Assembly (NCBI GenBank): GCA_965198185.1
Contig: CBDAOU010000002.1
Location: forward strand, 62,001-126,000
Length of the DNA stretch: 64,000 nucleotides
Direction of reading: 5' to 3'
Origin: JAJECS01 sp965198185
GTDB lineage: Bacteria > Chloroflexota > UBA11872
Shown one piece after another: positions 27,063 to 36,088 of the stretch. The position numbers and the translations under genes were made by a program. The number at the start of each line of letters is the position of its first letter. The first letter of the stretch is position 1. The notes under the pieces are model-generated. The model did not search any database. It was not told the DNA's origin and saw nothing but the letters and a program-made list of their open reading frames with translations.

Positions 27063-28393
27063 TGGCCGAGACGTCCGATCCTGGCGTTCTGCGCGAGTCC
27101 GCCACGTTTCCGCCGGAGACGATCGCCGAGATTCAGCGCGCCGCGTCCGAGGGGCTCTACGAGATTCGCGGGTGGGGCGCCAAGCGGCGGATTCCCACGT
27201 TCGACGACCTGTTGTTGCTCGGCGCCTCGCTTTCGCGCTACCCGCTAGAGGGCTATCGCGAGCGCTGCGACACCAATGTGACGCTGGGTACGCGCTTCGC
27301 GAAGCGTCCCATCGAGCTCAAGATCCCCGTCACCATCGCGGGCATGAGCTTCGGGTCGCTCAGCGCCAGCGCCAAGGAGGCGCTCGGCCTGGCCGCCACC
27401 GAGATGGGGACCAGCACCACCACGGGCGACGGCGGCATGACCGACGAGGAACGCGTGGCGTCGAAGACGCTGGTCTATCAGGTGCTGCCGTCCCGCTACG
27501 GGCTCAATCCCGACGACCTGCGCCGCGCCGACGCCATCGAGATCGTCGTGGGCCAGGGCGCCAAGCCGGGCGGCGGCGGCATGCTGCTTGGGCTGAAGGT
27601 GAGCGATCGCGTGGCGGACATGCGCACGTTGCCGCCGGGCATCGACCAGCGCAGCGCCAGTCGCCATCCGGACTGGACCGGCCCCGACGACCTGACGATC
27701 AAGATCCGCGAGCTGCGCGAGATCACGGACTGGCAGAAGCCGATCTACGTCAAGATGGCGGCCACTCGCGTGCAATACGACGTCCAGCTGGCGGTCAAAG
27801 CCGGAGCGGACGTGATCGTCCTGGACGGCATGCAGGGCGGCACCGGCGCGACGCAGGACACCTTCATCGAGCACGTCGGCATCCCGACCCTGCCGGCGGT
27901 GCGGCAGGCCACGGACACGCTGCAAGAGCTGGGCATGCATCGCAAGGTGCAGCTGGTGGTATCGGGTGGGATTCGCAGCGGCGCCGACGTGGCCAAGGCG
28001 CTGGCACTGGGCGCGGATGCGGTATCCATCGGCGTCGCCGCGCTCATCGCGCTCAACTGCAACCGGCCGCTCTACCTGGAGGACTATGCGGCGTTGGGCA
28101 CCGCCCCCGGATACTGTCACCACTGCCAGACGGGCCGCTGCCCGGTAGGCGTGACCACGCAGGATCCCGAGCTGGAAGCGCGGCTGGAACCGAAAGCCGC
28201 GGCCCGACGGGTGCGCAACTATCTCTCGACGCTGGTGCTCGAAGCACAGACGTTGGGTCGCGCTTGCGGCAAGTCGCATGTGCTCAATCTCGAGCCCGAG
28301 GACCTCGTGGCGCTCACCCCCGAGGCCGCGGCGATGGCGCGTGTGCCGCTGGCCGGCACGAACTGGATACCAGGATTCGGAGCGTCGGACTAG
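27062..28393 (+). CDS. mgsC: N-methylglutamate synthase subunit C / glutamate synthase FMN domain protein (GlxD-like)
   Basis: The 443-residue protein is the FMN-binding alpha/beta-barrel domain of glutamate synthase as a separate subunit. Motifs are IAGMSFGSLSASAKEALG, STTTGDGGM, GQGAKPGGGGMLLG, VIVLDGMQGGTGATQ, VSGGIRSGADVAKALALGAD and the Cys cluster GYCHHCQTGRCPVGV (three Cys, iron-sulfur ligands). It transfers the methylamine moiety of gamma-glutamylmethylamide to 2-oxoglutarate. The ATG at 27062 overlaps the mgsB stop; the ORF can be read one codon further upstream. Together the subunits form a three-gene glutamate synthase-like enzyme. Confidence 0.9.
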   Translation: MAETSDPGVLRESATFPPETIAEIQRAASEGLYEIRGWGAKRRIPTFDDLLLLGASLSRYPLEGYRERCDTNVTLGTRFAKRPIELKIPVTIAGMSFGSLSASAKEALGLAATEMGTSTTTGDGGMTDEERVASKTLVYQVLPSRYGLNPDDLRRADAIEIVVGQGAKPGGGGMLLGLKVSDRVADMRTLPPGIDQRSASRHPDWTGPDDLTIKIRELREITDWQKPIYVKMAATRVQYDVQLAVKAGADVIVLDGMQGGTGATQDTFIEHVGIPTLPAVRQATDTLQELGMHRKVQLVVSGGIRSGADVAKALALGADAVSIGVAALIALNCNRPLYLEDYAALGTAPGYCHHCQTGRCPVGVTTQDPELEARLEPKAAARRVRNYLSTLVLEAQTLGRACGKSHVLNLEPEDLVALTPEAAAMARVPLAGTNWIPGFGASD

Positions 28394-28477
28394 CCACGTT
28401 CAGTTGAGACGCCGGGCGACCAGCGCCCGTTTCGCGCTACGGTAAGCCTCGGCACTCGATCCGGCGCGTTTGCAGAG

Positions 28478-29794
28478 ATGGAGCATCGAATGGACCACGA
28501 TCTGGCGGCCATGGTTCAAGACAAGGGCATCAAGTACGTGCTCTTCAGCTTCACTGATCTGTTCGGCGTCATGCGCTCGAAGCTCGTGCCGGCCCATGCC
28601 GTGGAAGAAATGCAGGACGAGGGCGCCGGCTTCGCCGGTTTCGCCGCCCACCTCGACATGACTCCGGCCGATCCCGACCTGTGGGCCGTGCCCGATCCGG
28701 CCAGCTTGATCCAGCTTCCCTGGCAGCCCGAACTCGGCTGGGTCGCGACGAACCTGGTGATGAACGACGAGCCTGTCGGCCATGCGCCGCGTGTGGTGCT
28801 GACCCAAGCGATCAATGCCGCCAAGGCCCGCGGCTACCAGATGAAGTCGGGCGTGGAGAGCGAGTTCTTCATCCTGGAGGCCGACGGCTCGGGCATTGCC
28901 GACGGTCAAGACATTCAGGACAAGCCCTGCTACGACCAGATGGCGCTGCTGCGGCGGTACGAGCTCATCCGCGAGATCTGCGACGTGATGTACGAGCTTG
29001 GCTGGGAGCCCTATCAGAACGACCACGAGGACGCGAACGGCCAGTTCGAGATGAACTGGTCCTACAGCGACTCGCTCACCACCGCCGACCGCCACGCGTT
29101 CTTCAAATTCATGGTCCGCCACCTGGCCGAGAAGCAGGGCTTGCGCGCCACCTTCATGCCCAAGCCGTTCAGCCAGCTCACCGGGAGCGGCTGCCACGTC
29201 CACTTCTCGCTATGGGACGCCGCCGGCGACACCAACTTGTTTCTGGACGATGCCGACGAGATTGGCCTATCGGAGACGGCCTATCACTTCCTGGGCGGGG
29301 TGCTGCACGCGGCGTCTGCGCTGTGCGCCATCACCAACCCCACGGTCAACAGCTACAAACGGTTGAATGCGCCGACCACGGCGTCGGGCTCGACCTGGGC
29401 GCCGAACGCGATCAGCTACGCCGGCAACAACCGCACCCACATGGTGCGCATTCCCGACGCCGGGCGGCTCGAGACCCGCCTGCCGGACGGTGCCGCCAAT
29501 CCGTATCTGCTGCAGGCCGCCGTGCTTGCCGCGGGCCTCGACGGCATCGAGCAGCGGCGCGATCCAGGCGAACGCCTCGACATCAACATGTATGAAGCCG
29601 GAGCAGACGCCGACGTGAAGCGTCTGCCGCTGAATCTGCTCGACGCGCTGCGGAATCTCGATGGCAGCCCGGAGATGCGCGCGGGGCTGGGCGATGAGCT
29701 TGTAACCAGCTACGTGCGCCTGAAGATGGCCAACTGGCACGACTTCATGGCGCACACGAGCGAGTGGGAACGCACGAACACGCTGGACATCTAA
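28478..29794 (+). CDS. gmaS: Gamma-glutamylmethylamide synthetase / type III glutamine synthetase-like
   Basis: The 438-residue enzyme of the glutamine synthetase superfamily uses ATP to join methylamine (or ammonia) to glutamate. The N-terminal beta-grasp domain carries KYVLFSFTDLFGVMRSKLVP. The catalytic domain has SGVESEFFIL near 127, NDHEDANGQFEMN, SGCHVHFSLWD near 238, NRTHMVRIP near 320 and the Arg/Glu site RLETRLPDGAANPY near 330. The run DLFGVMRSKLVPAHAV with FAGFAAHLDMTPADPDLWAVPDP closely follows known GmaS/GlnT proteins, and position after mgsABC supports gmaS. The ATG at 28490 has GGAG six bases upstream and is an alternative start. A gap of 84 bases separates it from mgsC. Confidence 0.82.
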   Translation: MEHRMDHDLAAMVQDKGIKYVLFSFTDLFGVMRSKLVPAHAVEEMQDEGAGFAGFAAHLDMTPADPDLWAVPDPASLIQLPWQPELGWVATNLVMNDEPVGHAPRVVLTQAINAAKARGYQMKSGVESEFFILEADGSGIADGQDIQDKPCYDQMALLRRYELIREICDVMYELGWEPYQNDHEDANGQFEMNWSYSDSLTTADRHAFFKFMVRHLAEKQGLRATFMPKPFSQLTGSGCHVHFSLWDAAGDTNLFLDDADEIGLSETAYHFLGGVLHAASALCAITNPTVNSYKRLNAPTTASGSTWAPNAISYAGNNRTHMVRIPDAGRLETRLPDGAANPYLLQAAVLAAGLDGIEQRRDPGERLDINMYEAGADADVKRLPLNLLDALRNLDGSPEMRAGLGDELVTSYVRLKMANWHDFMAHTSEWERTNTLDI

Positions 29795-29815
29795 GGGTCT
29801 GGCGGGGCGGCTGGA

Positions 29816-31582
29816 TCAGCCCGGCGTCTGGTAGCCCAGGTCCCAGTCGCCGAGCGTGCGCAGAGGGATGACGCGCGCGTCGATATCCGGCGCGCCGTCG
29901 GCGCGCCACGCGTCGATCTCCTCGCGGTGTCCCAGACGGCGTAGCGCGTTCCACATCGCGCCGTAGGTGGCCCGACCCCCGCCGCCGGCCGCGTCCCAGA
30001 AGAACATGTGCTCGGCGCCGGCGGCGTAGATATCTCCCGCGCGCCGGCGCAGGTCGTCCGGGGGCATGTGCCGCGGCATGACGTTCGGCGCCAGCGTGAC
30101 TGGCGTCCCGCGCACTAGATCCACGAAGAACTCTAGGCTGGCCGGGTCGGTCCAGGCTGGCGTGGTGCTGTCGAGATCGGGCTCGGACGTATACGGAATG
30201 ACCGTGTCGACCAGGCCCTGCGCCACCCACTGACGCAGGTCAATGGCGTTTGTCAGGTTCTCCGCTTCGCTGCTCAGCACCACCGCCGATACGTGGAAGG
30301 GCTCGGAGCGGCGTTGCGCGGCGGCGGTCTCGTCGAGCGCCTGCCTGACCTCGCGCATGAACTGCGTGAGTATCTCGGCGCGGAAGTGCAACCAACGGGG
30401 ATCGAGCGGGTCCAGCGCACGCGGGTCCAGACCGAAGCGCTGCCTGAACCCGTCGACCAGCGGCGGTTCGTACTCCACCAGCGGCGGGCGGCGGCAGTAG
30501 AGCAGGCAGATCCCGTCGATCGGGCGCTGGCACATCTCGCGCAGCAGCTCGACGACGCGTGCGCGCACCTCCGGATATGTGTAGGCCAGGCGGGGCGTGG
30601 GCTGGCCCTCGCGATTGACGCCGCGCCACTCGGGGTGGCGGTCGTAGACGCTGTTACCCCAGTTGAAGTGGTCGTAGGGCGGCGGGAAGCGAAACCCGGC
30701 CACGCGATAGGCCGCGTGCAGCTCGAGGCCGATCTCGTGGGCGTAGTCCACCGCCACGTCGAACGGATCAATGTTCTGCTCTCGCAGCACGCGGCGGCTA
30801 TCCACGTGCAGGCGGTCGAAGACCCGGGCGAAATCGCCCAACCCGTCGAACGTGGCCTCGCGTCCCGATTCGGTGTGGGAAAACATCAAATCCCCGCGAC
30901 CGACCTCCCAGTAGAGCCGCGAGAAGTCGGTGTCGCGGTACGGCTCAATCTCGCGTTGGATGTCGCCCGCCGAGCTGAGACGCCAGAGACCCAGCGGGCC
31001 GTTCGCGTCCTGGTGGGCGAACAGCCGCCGCGTGTCGCGGCGTGCCAGGTCCGCTTGATTGCTCGCGATCTCGGAGGCGTCCAGCGGCACCAGCTTTACA
31101 TAAGCCACGCGTGCAGGCCCGCACTGCACGGACCCGGGTGCGTCGCCCGGCGCCATCCGCACCGTCACCTGGCCCAGGACAAGCGTCCGCCCGGTCAGGT
31201 CGGCGGACTTCCAGAACATCTCGACCAGCGACGGCGGATCTGAGCGGTCCGCCGGCAGCTTCAAGAGCGTGGGTACGGGCTCATCGCTCAGGCTGACCTC
31301 AAGCTCGAGACCGCCGCCTTCCTCGGATGAACGGGTTGGCATCACGCCTATGGATACGGCATGCCAGCCGTCGACATCGAGCGGTAGGTGGACTTCGGGC
31401 GCCGCGGTCTCCGGCCCGGCCAGCAGCATCACGCCGTCCAGGTCCTCAGCGGAATAGCTGAGCGTGCGCCAGTGCTTGCGCTTGGGCGTGTGCGATAGCG
31501 CGTCCGCCGGGCGGCAGCGTGAGAGGTCCGTCAGAAAGATCGTCTCGCCGGCCAAGCCGCGATCGGCGATGCCCTCACGCAT
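29816..31582 (-). CDS. Glycoside hydrolase-like TIM-barrel protein
   Basis: The 588-residue product has a beta-rich N-terminal part (about residues 1-190; AAPEVHLPLDVDGWHAVSIGV) and a barrel-like C-terminal part with EIGLELHAAYRVAGFRF, RVVELLREMCQRPIDGICLLY and MFFWDAAGGG near the end. This layout resembles GHL10-type and other putative glycosidases of environmental bacteria, but catalytic acids cannot be assigned with confidence. ATG 31582 overlaps the end of the DapA-like gene by eight bases, which supports this start; a longer reading would add 19 residues. No signal peptide is evident. Likely co-transcribed with the aldolase gene upstream. Confidence 0.6.
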   Translation of the reverse strand: MREGIADRGLAGETIFLTDLSRCRPADALSHTPKRKHWRTLSYSAEDLDGVMLLAGPETAAPEVHLPLDVDGWHAVSIGVMPTRSSEEGGGLELEVSLSDEPVPTLLKLPADRSDPPSLVEMFWKSADLTGRTLVLGQVTVRMAPGDAPGSVQCGPARVAYVKLVPLDASEIASNQADLARRDTRRLFAHQDANGPLGLWRLSSAGDIQREIEPYRDTDFSRLYWEVGRGDLMFSHTESGREATFDGLGDFARVFDRLHVDSRRVLREQNIDPFDVAVDYAHEIGLELHAAYRVAGFRFPPPYDHFNWGNSVYDRHPEWRGVNREGQPTPRLAYTYPEVRARVVELLREMCQRPIDGICLLYCRRPPLVEYEPPLVDGFRQRFGLDPRALDPLDPRWLHFRAEILTQFMREVRQALDETAAAQRRSEPFHVSAVVLSSEAENLTNAIDLRQWVAQGLVDTVIPYTSEPDLDSTTPAWTDPASLEFFVDLVRGTPVTLAPNVMPRHMPPDDLRRRAGDIYAAGAEHMFFWDAAGGGGRATYGAMWNALRRLGHREEIDAWRADGAPDIDARVIPLRTLGDWDLGYQTPG

Positions 31583-32480
31583 GAGGCAGCGGCCACTCCA
31601 GCCCTTCGAGACACTCGCGCAGCGCCGCCATCTCAGCATCGCTCGGATTTGGCGCCGGCGACCTTCGCCAGCGCGGCGCGGTGCCGAACAACTCGGGAAG
31701 CGCGTGCCGAACCAGCCCGTCCCAACCGTAGGTGGTCGCGGCGGCGTAGTCGCGCAATGGCAGTTCCCAGCGCGTCACGTGCTCCCAGGCTGCCGCACCG
31801 TCGTTGGCGCGCACCGCCGACCAGTACTCGAAAGCCGGGGCGGGATGGCTGCACACGAAATAGTCGAGCCATGTCGGGCACCACTCGTGATGCGCGAGCA
31901 GGTGGTGCCGCCTGAGGCCGCCGCCGCCCGCCACCGTCCAGCGGTCGCCCCAGCGCATTCCCATCTCGTGGGCGTAGCCCAGCGACGCGTCCTCCTTGAA
32001 GGCGCAGACACCCGGCACGCGCGCCAGGGCCTCGCACGTGGCAAACGGCACGTCGCCCACCAGCATCACGGGAATCTCGTCGGCGACGGCCGTGTAGTAG
32101 GCCGCCAACGACTCCGGCGTTCCCGGCATGGCGATGGGCGGCCGCACCATGTAGAGGTCGAATCCCAACTCGCGCACGCGACGCCCGAACTCGACGCACT
32201 TCGGCAGGCCCCACATGTTGTCGCAGGCCACCGTGAGCGCCCGGCCTGCCACCTGGCGCGCCACCGCGGCGTGCACGTCGGCCACCTCGCCGTCGGTGAG
32301 CAGCGACATGAGGCTGTTGCCCCAGGTGAGCATCACGACGCCGCAGCCGGCTTCCAGCGACCGGTCGATCATGCGGGCGACGCCGGCGTAGTCGATCTGT
32401 CCGTCCTCGCTAAACGCCACCGGGACGGAATTGATCGGTCCTTGGAGCCGCTCGCGAATCTCGGACTGCAGCTGGTTCAT
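31575..32480 (-). CDS. Dihydrodipicolinate synthase (DapA)-family aldolase/lyase
   Basis: The 301-residue product has the DapA/N-acetylneuraminate lyase barrel. The Schiff-base Lys is expected in VCAFKEDAS (about residue 172), with MLTWGNSLMSL in the place of the usual GTTGE region and YMVRPPIAM for the YYN-type motif, so substrate preference differs from true DapA. ATG 32480 was chosen because the family N-terminus begins here; an upstream extension would be low complexity. Such pyruvate-dependent lyases cleave or condense sugar-acid or keto-acid substrates. It overlaps the glycosidase-like gene by eight bases, so the two are coupled. Confidence 0.84.
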   Translation of the reverse strand: MNQLQSEIRERLQGPINSVPVAFSEDGQIDYAGVARMIDRSLEAGCGVVMLTWGNSLMSLLTDGEVADVHAAVARQVAGRALTVACDNMWGLPKCVEFGRRVRELGFDLYMVRPPIAMPGTPESLAAYYTAVADEIPVMLVGDVPFATCEALARVPGVCAFKEDASLGYAHEMGMRWGDRWTVAGGGGLRRHHLLAHHEWCPTWLDYFVCSHPAPAFEYWSAVRANDGAAAWEHVTRWELPLRDYAAATTYGWDGLVRHALPELFGTAPRWRRSPAPNPSDAEMAALRECLEGLEWPLPHA

Positions 32481-32802
32481 GCGGCGTGCGTGCGTTGGCC
32501 GATGGCGCGGCAGAATTCGGCCGCACCCGCCGCGCCCAAGCCTTTTCCGATCACGAGACGCACTGTACGTCCTGGTGGATGCGGTTGGCAGCCGGCGCTG
32601 ACCCTGTCGTTTCGCCGTGGCGGCAACCGCTAGGTAGACTCGTGGCCGATGATGCTCTGGTCCTCTTTTGCAAGCGCACTGCGGGCTCGTGAACGTCCCG
32701 CTGCGACTTGGCCGTGATGAGTATCGTCCTTCGCCGGCGCGGTCCGCGATGCGGCAGCTTTCTGACGCCACCAGGTGCCGCCCGCTCCGGAGCGCCGCTT
32801 CG

Positions 32803-33594
32803 ATGAAGCTGGCGTGCATGACCAGCGTCTTTGCCGGCGATCCCATCGAGGCGGCTGTCGTCAAGATCGCCGAGGCCGGCTATCGCTACGTTGAGTTGGC
32901 ATCGGTTCATTGCGACTACAACACGATGACCAACGCGCTGATCGACAACGTGGCGCACGAGATCGCCCGCGCCGGCCTGGAAGTCGTGGCCTACTACCCA
33001 GCCGACGCCGAGGAAAACTGGACCCGGATGCCGCGCATGTTCGAGGTTGCGTCGCGCCTCGGGGCAAGTCGCGTGGTGGCCGAATGCGCCAATCTCAGCA
33101 AGGCCCGTGAGCTCGAGCCGCTGTGCCAAAGGTTTGAAATCGACCTTGCCATCGCGAACCAGTGGCCCTATCCATTCGGCCGACCCTCGGACTACTCGGG
33201 GCTGAATGGGTCGGTCGGGTCCTGCATCGGCGCGGGACCGGACACGGGGTGGTTCGCGGCAGGCGGTCAGGATCCCGCGGAGCTATTCGACATCGCCGGG
33301 GACCGGATCAAGCTGGTTCACCTGAAGGACGTGGCCGCGGAGGGCGAATACCGCCCGGTGGATCTGGGTGACGGGGTCGCGCGACTGGAGCCGTTCATGG
33401 CGGGCTTGGCCGCGCAGGGCTTCGATGGCCCGCTGACCGTCGCGCGCGACCCTGGCAAGCGCATCACGTTCGATATCGGCATCTTCGGCGACGCGACGTA
33501 CGAAGTGCACGAAGAAGCAGTGCCGGACGACAAGGTGATGCAGTCGTTGCGCCAGGCGCGGAGTTGGGCGCTGGCGCACGGCGCCGTCGAATAA
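32803..33594 (+). CDS. Sugar phosphate isomerase/epimerase-like TIM-barrel protein
   Basis: The 263-residue protein fits the xylose isomerase-like/AP endonuclease 2 family. It begins MKLACMTSVFAGDPIEAAVVKIAEAGYRYVEL, with metal-site strands VVAYYPAD, VVAECANL, LAIANQWP and DRIKLVHLKDVAAEGEYRPVDLGDG. Homologues epimerise keto sugars or inositol derivatives using a divalent metal. ATG 32803 fits the family N-terminus and has GGAG upstream; the ORF could be read 45 residues further but that stretch is not family-like. It is divergent from the DapA-like gene across about 320 bases that hold no other gene. Confidence 0.85.
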   Translation: MKLACMTSVFAGDPIEAAVVKIAEAGYRYVELASVHCDYNTMTNALIDNVAHEIARAGLEVVAYYPADAEENWTRMPRMFEVASRLGASRVVAECANLSKARELEPLCQRFEIDLAIANQWPYPFGRPSDYSGLNGSVGSCIGAGPDTGWFAAGGQDPAELFDIAGDRIKLVHLKDVAAEGEYRPVDLGDGVARLEPFMAGLAAQGFDGPLTVARDPGKRITFDIGIFGDATYEVHEEAVPDDKVMQSLRQARSWALAHGAVE

Positions 33595-33677
33595 CGCCCG
33601 CAGCCGATCCTGCGGCTTCGCCGATGCGCCGCTCGCCATTGCCCGGACTCTGGCGCCGCCCGATAATTGAGCCACTG

Positions 33678-33750
33678 GCGGGGGTAGCTCAGATGGCAGA
33701 GCGCTAGCCTTCCAAGCTGGATGTCGCGGGTTCGAGCCCCGTCCCCCGCT
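33678..33750 (+). tRNA. tRNA-Gly (anticodon TCC)
   Basis: The 73-base cloverleaf has acceptor arms GCGGGGG and CCCCCGC (seven pairs), D-stem GCTC/GAGC, anticodon stem CTAGC/GCTGG with loop CTTCCAA (anticodon TCC), and T-arm GCGGG-TTCGAGC-CCCGT. The discriminator is T and CCA is not encoded. It reads GGA codons. Confidence 0.95.
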
Positions 33751-34063
33751 CCTAACAGCAGTGGATCGGCCAAATCCGCCGATTCGCGGCGGTCCTACCC
33801 CGGCGACTTTACGCTGGAGAGTGCGCCGCGGTATTGGCAGTGGCGCTAGCGTCAGGCCGGCCGCTCGGCCGGCGGGAATGGGCCGGCTCAGTCTGTTCTC
33901 GACCCACCGTCGACAATGGACATTGCTTGAGCGGACTGCGCCCCGGCCGTTCGGGAATTCGGCGCAGCACCATTCGGAGACGCGCTCCGGGATTTGAATC
34001 TAGGCGCCATCCACGTAGGCAGCGCAAGCCGATTGCCGTGCAATCGGCCCACCGGCTCGAGGA
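33751..34063. other. Intergenic stretch with a strong hairpin at 33856-33873
   Basis: No gene is seen between the tRNA and the repeat-protein block. The only structure is GCCGGCCG-CT-CGGCCGGC, an eight-base perfect inverted repeat. It sits about 190 bases past the last stop of the minus-strand block and could end that transcript, although no T run follows. Confidence 0.55.
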
Positions 34064-36088
34064 TCAGTCGATCGGATAGCTGTGCGGCGGTGGGGGTTCT
34101 GACGGCGGCGTGGCCCGGCCGTCGCCATGGCCCCAGCAGGCGACCTCTTGGTCGGGCCGCACGCCGCAGGTGTGCTGCGACGCGACGCTGATCGAGACGA
34201 ACAGGCCGGGCTCGGATACTCGGTCCGGGTCCTTGTCGTGCCCCCAGCAGGAATACGACCCGTCGGCGCGCACGCCGCACGCGTTGAAATCGCCGACGTC
34301 CAGGGCAACGAAGGTGCCGGCGGGCGGCTCGGCCTGCCCGACGTCGTTCGCCCCCCAGCACGCGAGATCACCACTCGCGCGCAACCCGCAGGTGTGGAGG
34401 TCACCGGCGCTGACGGCCGCAAAGGCCCCCGACGGCGGCGTGCCTTGTCCGGCGTCGTTCGCCCCCCAGCACGCGACATCGCCGCTCGCGCGGACGCCAC
34501 AGGCGTGGCGGGTGCCGACGCTGATCGCGGTGAAGGCGCCCGACGGTGCCGCCGTTTGGCCTTCGCCGCCATAGCCCCAACAGGCAATGGCACCATCCCC
34601 GCGCACGCCGCAGCTGTGGTATTGCCCGGCGCTGACGGCGGTAAAGCTCCCGGTCGGCGGTGCGGCCTGGCCCTCGTCGTTCGCTCCCCAGCAGGCGAGC
34701 GTGCCGTCGGCGCGCACGCCGCAGCTGTGCCAAGAGCCGGCGCTGACGACAGTGAAGACCCCCGGCGGCGGCGCGGACTGGCCGGAGTCGTTTGCCCCCC
34801 AGCAGGCCACGTCGCCATTCGTGCGCACGCCGCAGGTGTGCTGGTGTCCGGCGCTGATGGAGTCAAAGCTGTTGGGCCGCGGCGCGGCTTGCCCATAGCG
34901 GTTCGCTCCCCAACAGACAATGGCGCCGTCGGTGCGCACACCGCAGGAGTGCCCTGCGCCTGCACTGACCGAGCGAAACGTGCCGGGAGGCGGCGTGGCC
35001 AAGCCGCCTTCGTCCGATCCCCAGCATGCGAGGGTCCCGTCGGTGCGCACCCCACAGGCGTGGCTGGACCCGACCGCGACCGACTCGAAGACGTCTGACG
35101 GGGGCGTGCCTAAGCGCCGTCCCCAGCATTCAACGGCGCCGCTGTCGCGCAGACCGCAGTTAACGTTGTACCCCGCGCTGATGGCCGTAAACGTGCCGGA
35201 CGGCGGCTCGGCTACGCCCGAACTGAACCTGCCCATGCCTCCCCAACAAGCCACCGTCCCGTCGATACGCAGTCCACAGGTGTGATTGTCGCCCGCGCTC
35301 ACGGATAAGAACTGGCCGGGCGGGGGCGTGGACCGCTCGTTTTCGCGGTATTCCCAACAGGCCACCGTCCGGTCGGTGCGCACCCCGCAGGCGTGAAACC
35401 AGCCAGCGCTGACGGAAGAGAACGAGCCGCTTGGGGGCTCGGTGACCCCGCCCCAACAGGCCAGGGTGTCATCAGGGCGTATCCCACAGAAGCTGTTGTT
35501 GCCGGCTTCGATTGCAACGAATGCGCCCAGCGGTGAATCGGCCTGGCCGTCCCAGTTCCCTCCCCAGCAGGTGACAAATCCATTGGTGCGGATGCCGCAG
35601 GTGTGCGCGGAACCAACGCTGACCGCCAGCCACTCATTGGACGGCACGAGGTCAATCGCCCAGCCGAACAATATACGGACGTTGTCCCGGTGGTCGGCCT
35701 GACAGGCGCGTTCGGCCGTTGGACCATCCCCGTGCACACGCTGATAGATGCCCACCTTGTCCGCGTCGCCCAGCTGCGCCTCCATGATGTCTCTGAACGC
35801 CACGCAGGTTGCCGGCCACGGCACCGGCTTACGGATCGAGGCCGGGTCGATGTCGAATGCCCAGGTGAACATGCCCTGCACGTTTTGCCGGTGATAGGTC
35901 CGACAGGCTTCCTCGGGGTCCGAGCCGTAGTTCTCCTCGAAGTAGCCAACGTTGACGCGGTAGCCAAGATGCGTCTCCAGGGTGTCGCTGAGCTCGGTGC
36001 AACTCCTGGGCCATTGGGCCGCCGCCGGTGACGCCAGCGCGAGCGCCACCGTGAGCGCCAGGATCGCCGCGCAGGTAAACCGCGTCAT
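34064..36088 (-). CDS. Secreted RCC1-type repeat protein A with duplicated N-terminal domain
   Basis: The 674-residue product begins with a signal peptide (MTRFTCAAILALTVALALA, cleavage near AAAQ). Two copies of a roughly 55-residue domain follow at about residues 26-80 and 90-145: WPRSCTELSDTLETHLG and WPATCVAFRDIMEAQLG, ending FTWAFDID and FGWAIDLV. From about residue 150 I count 14 RCC1_2-type repeats of about 36 residues, each with a core such as HSCGVRADGTLACWGAND. Fourteen is two seven-bladed propellers. It ends with a Pro-rich tail. Its N-terminus is unlike its four neighbours'. Its ATG overlaps the stop of gene B by four bases (36085-36088). It probably acts outside the cell in adhesion or host contact (inference). 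Confidence 0.85.
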   Translation of the reverse strand: MTRFTCAAILALTVALALASPAAAQWPRSCTELSDTLETHLGYRVNVGYFEENYGSDPEEACRTYHRQNVQGMFTWAFDIDPASIRKPVPWPATCVAFRDIMEAQLGDADKVGIYQRVHGDGPTAERACQADHRDNVRILFGWAIDLVPSNEWLAVSVGSAHTCGIRTNGFVTCWGGNWDGQADSPLGAFVAIEAGNNSFCGIRPDDTLACWGGVTEPPSGSFSSVSAGWFHACGVRTDRTVACWEYRENERSTPPPGQFLSVSAGDNHTCGLRIDGTVACWGGMGRFSSGVAEPPSGTFTAISAGYNVNCGLRDSGAVECWGRRLGTPPSDVFESVAVGSSHACGVRTDGTLACWGSDEGGLATPPPGTFRSVSAGAGHSCGVRTDGAIVCWGANRYGQAAPRPNSFDSISAGHQHTCGVRTNGDVACWGANDSGQSAPPPGVFTVVSAGSWHSCGVRADGTLACWGANDEGQAAPPTGSFTAVSAGQYHSCGVRGDGAIACWGYGGEGQTAAPSGAFTAISVGTRHACGVRASGDVACWGANDAGQGTPPSGAFAAVSAGDLHTCGLRASGDLACWGANDVGQAEPPAGTFVALDVGDFNACGVRADGSYSCWGHDKDPDRVSEPGLFVSISVASQHTCGVRPDQEVACWGHGDGRATPPSEPPPPHSYPID

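Noticed and set aside
33318..33773. Minus-strand reading frame of 151 codons over the tRNA (GAGDGARTRDIQLG)
   Set aside because: It is the reverse complement of tRNA-Gly plus the isomerase-like gene's end; this spurious type is known from automatic annotations.
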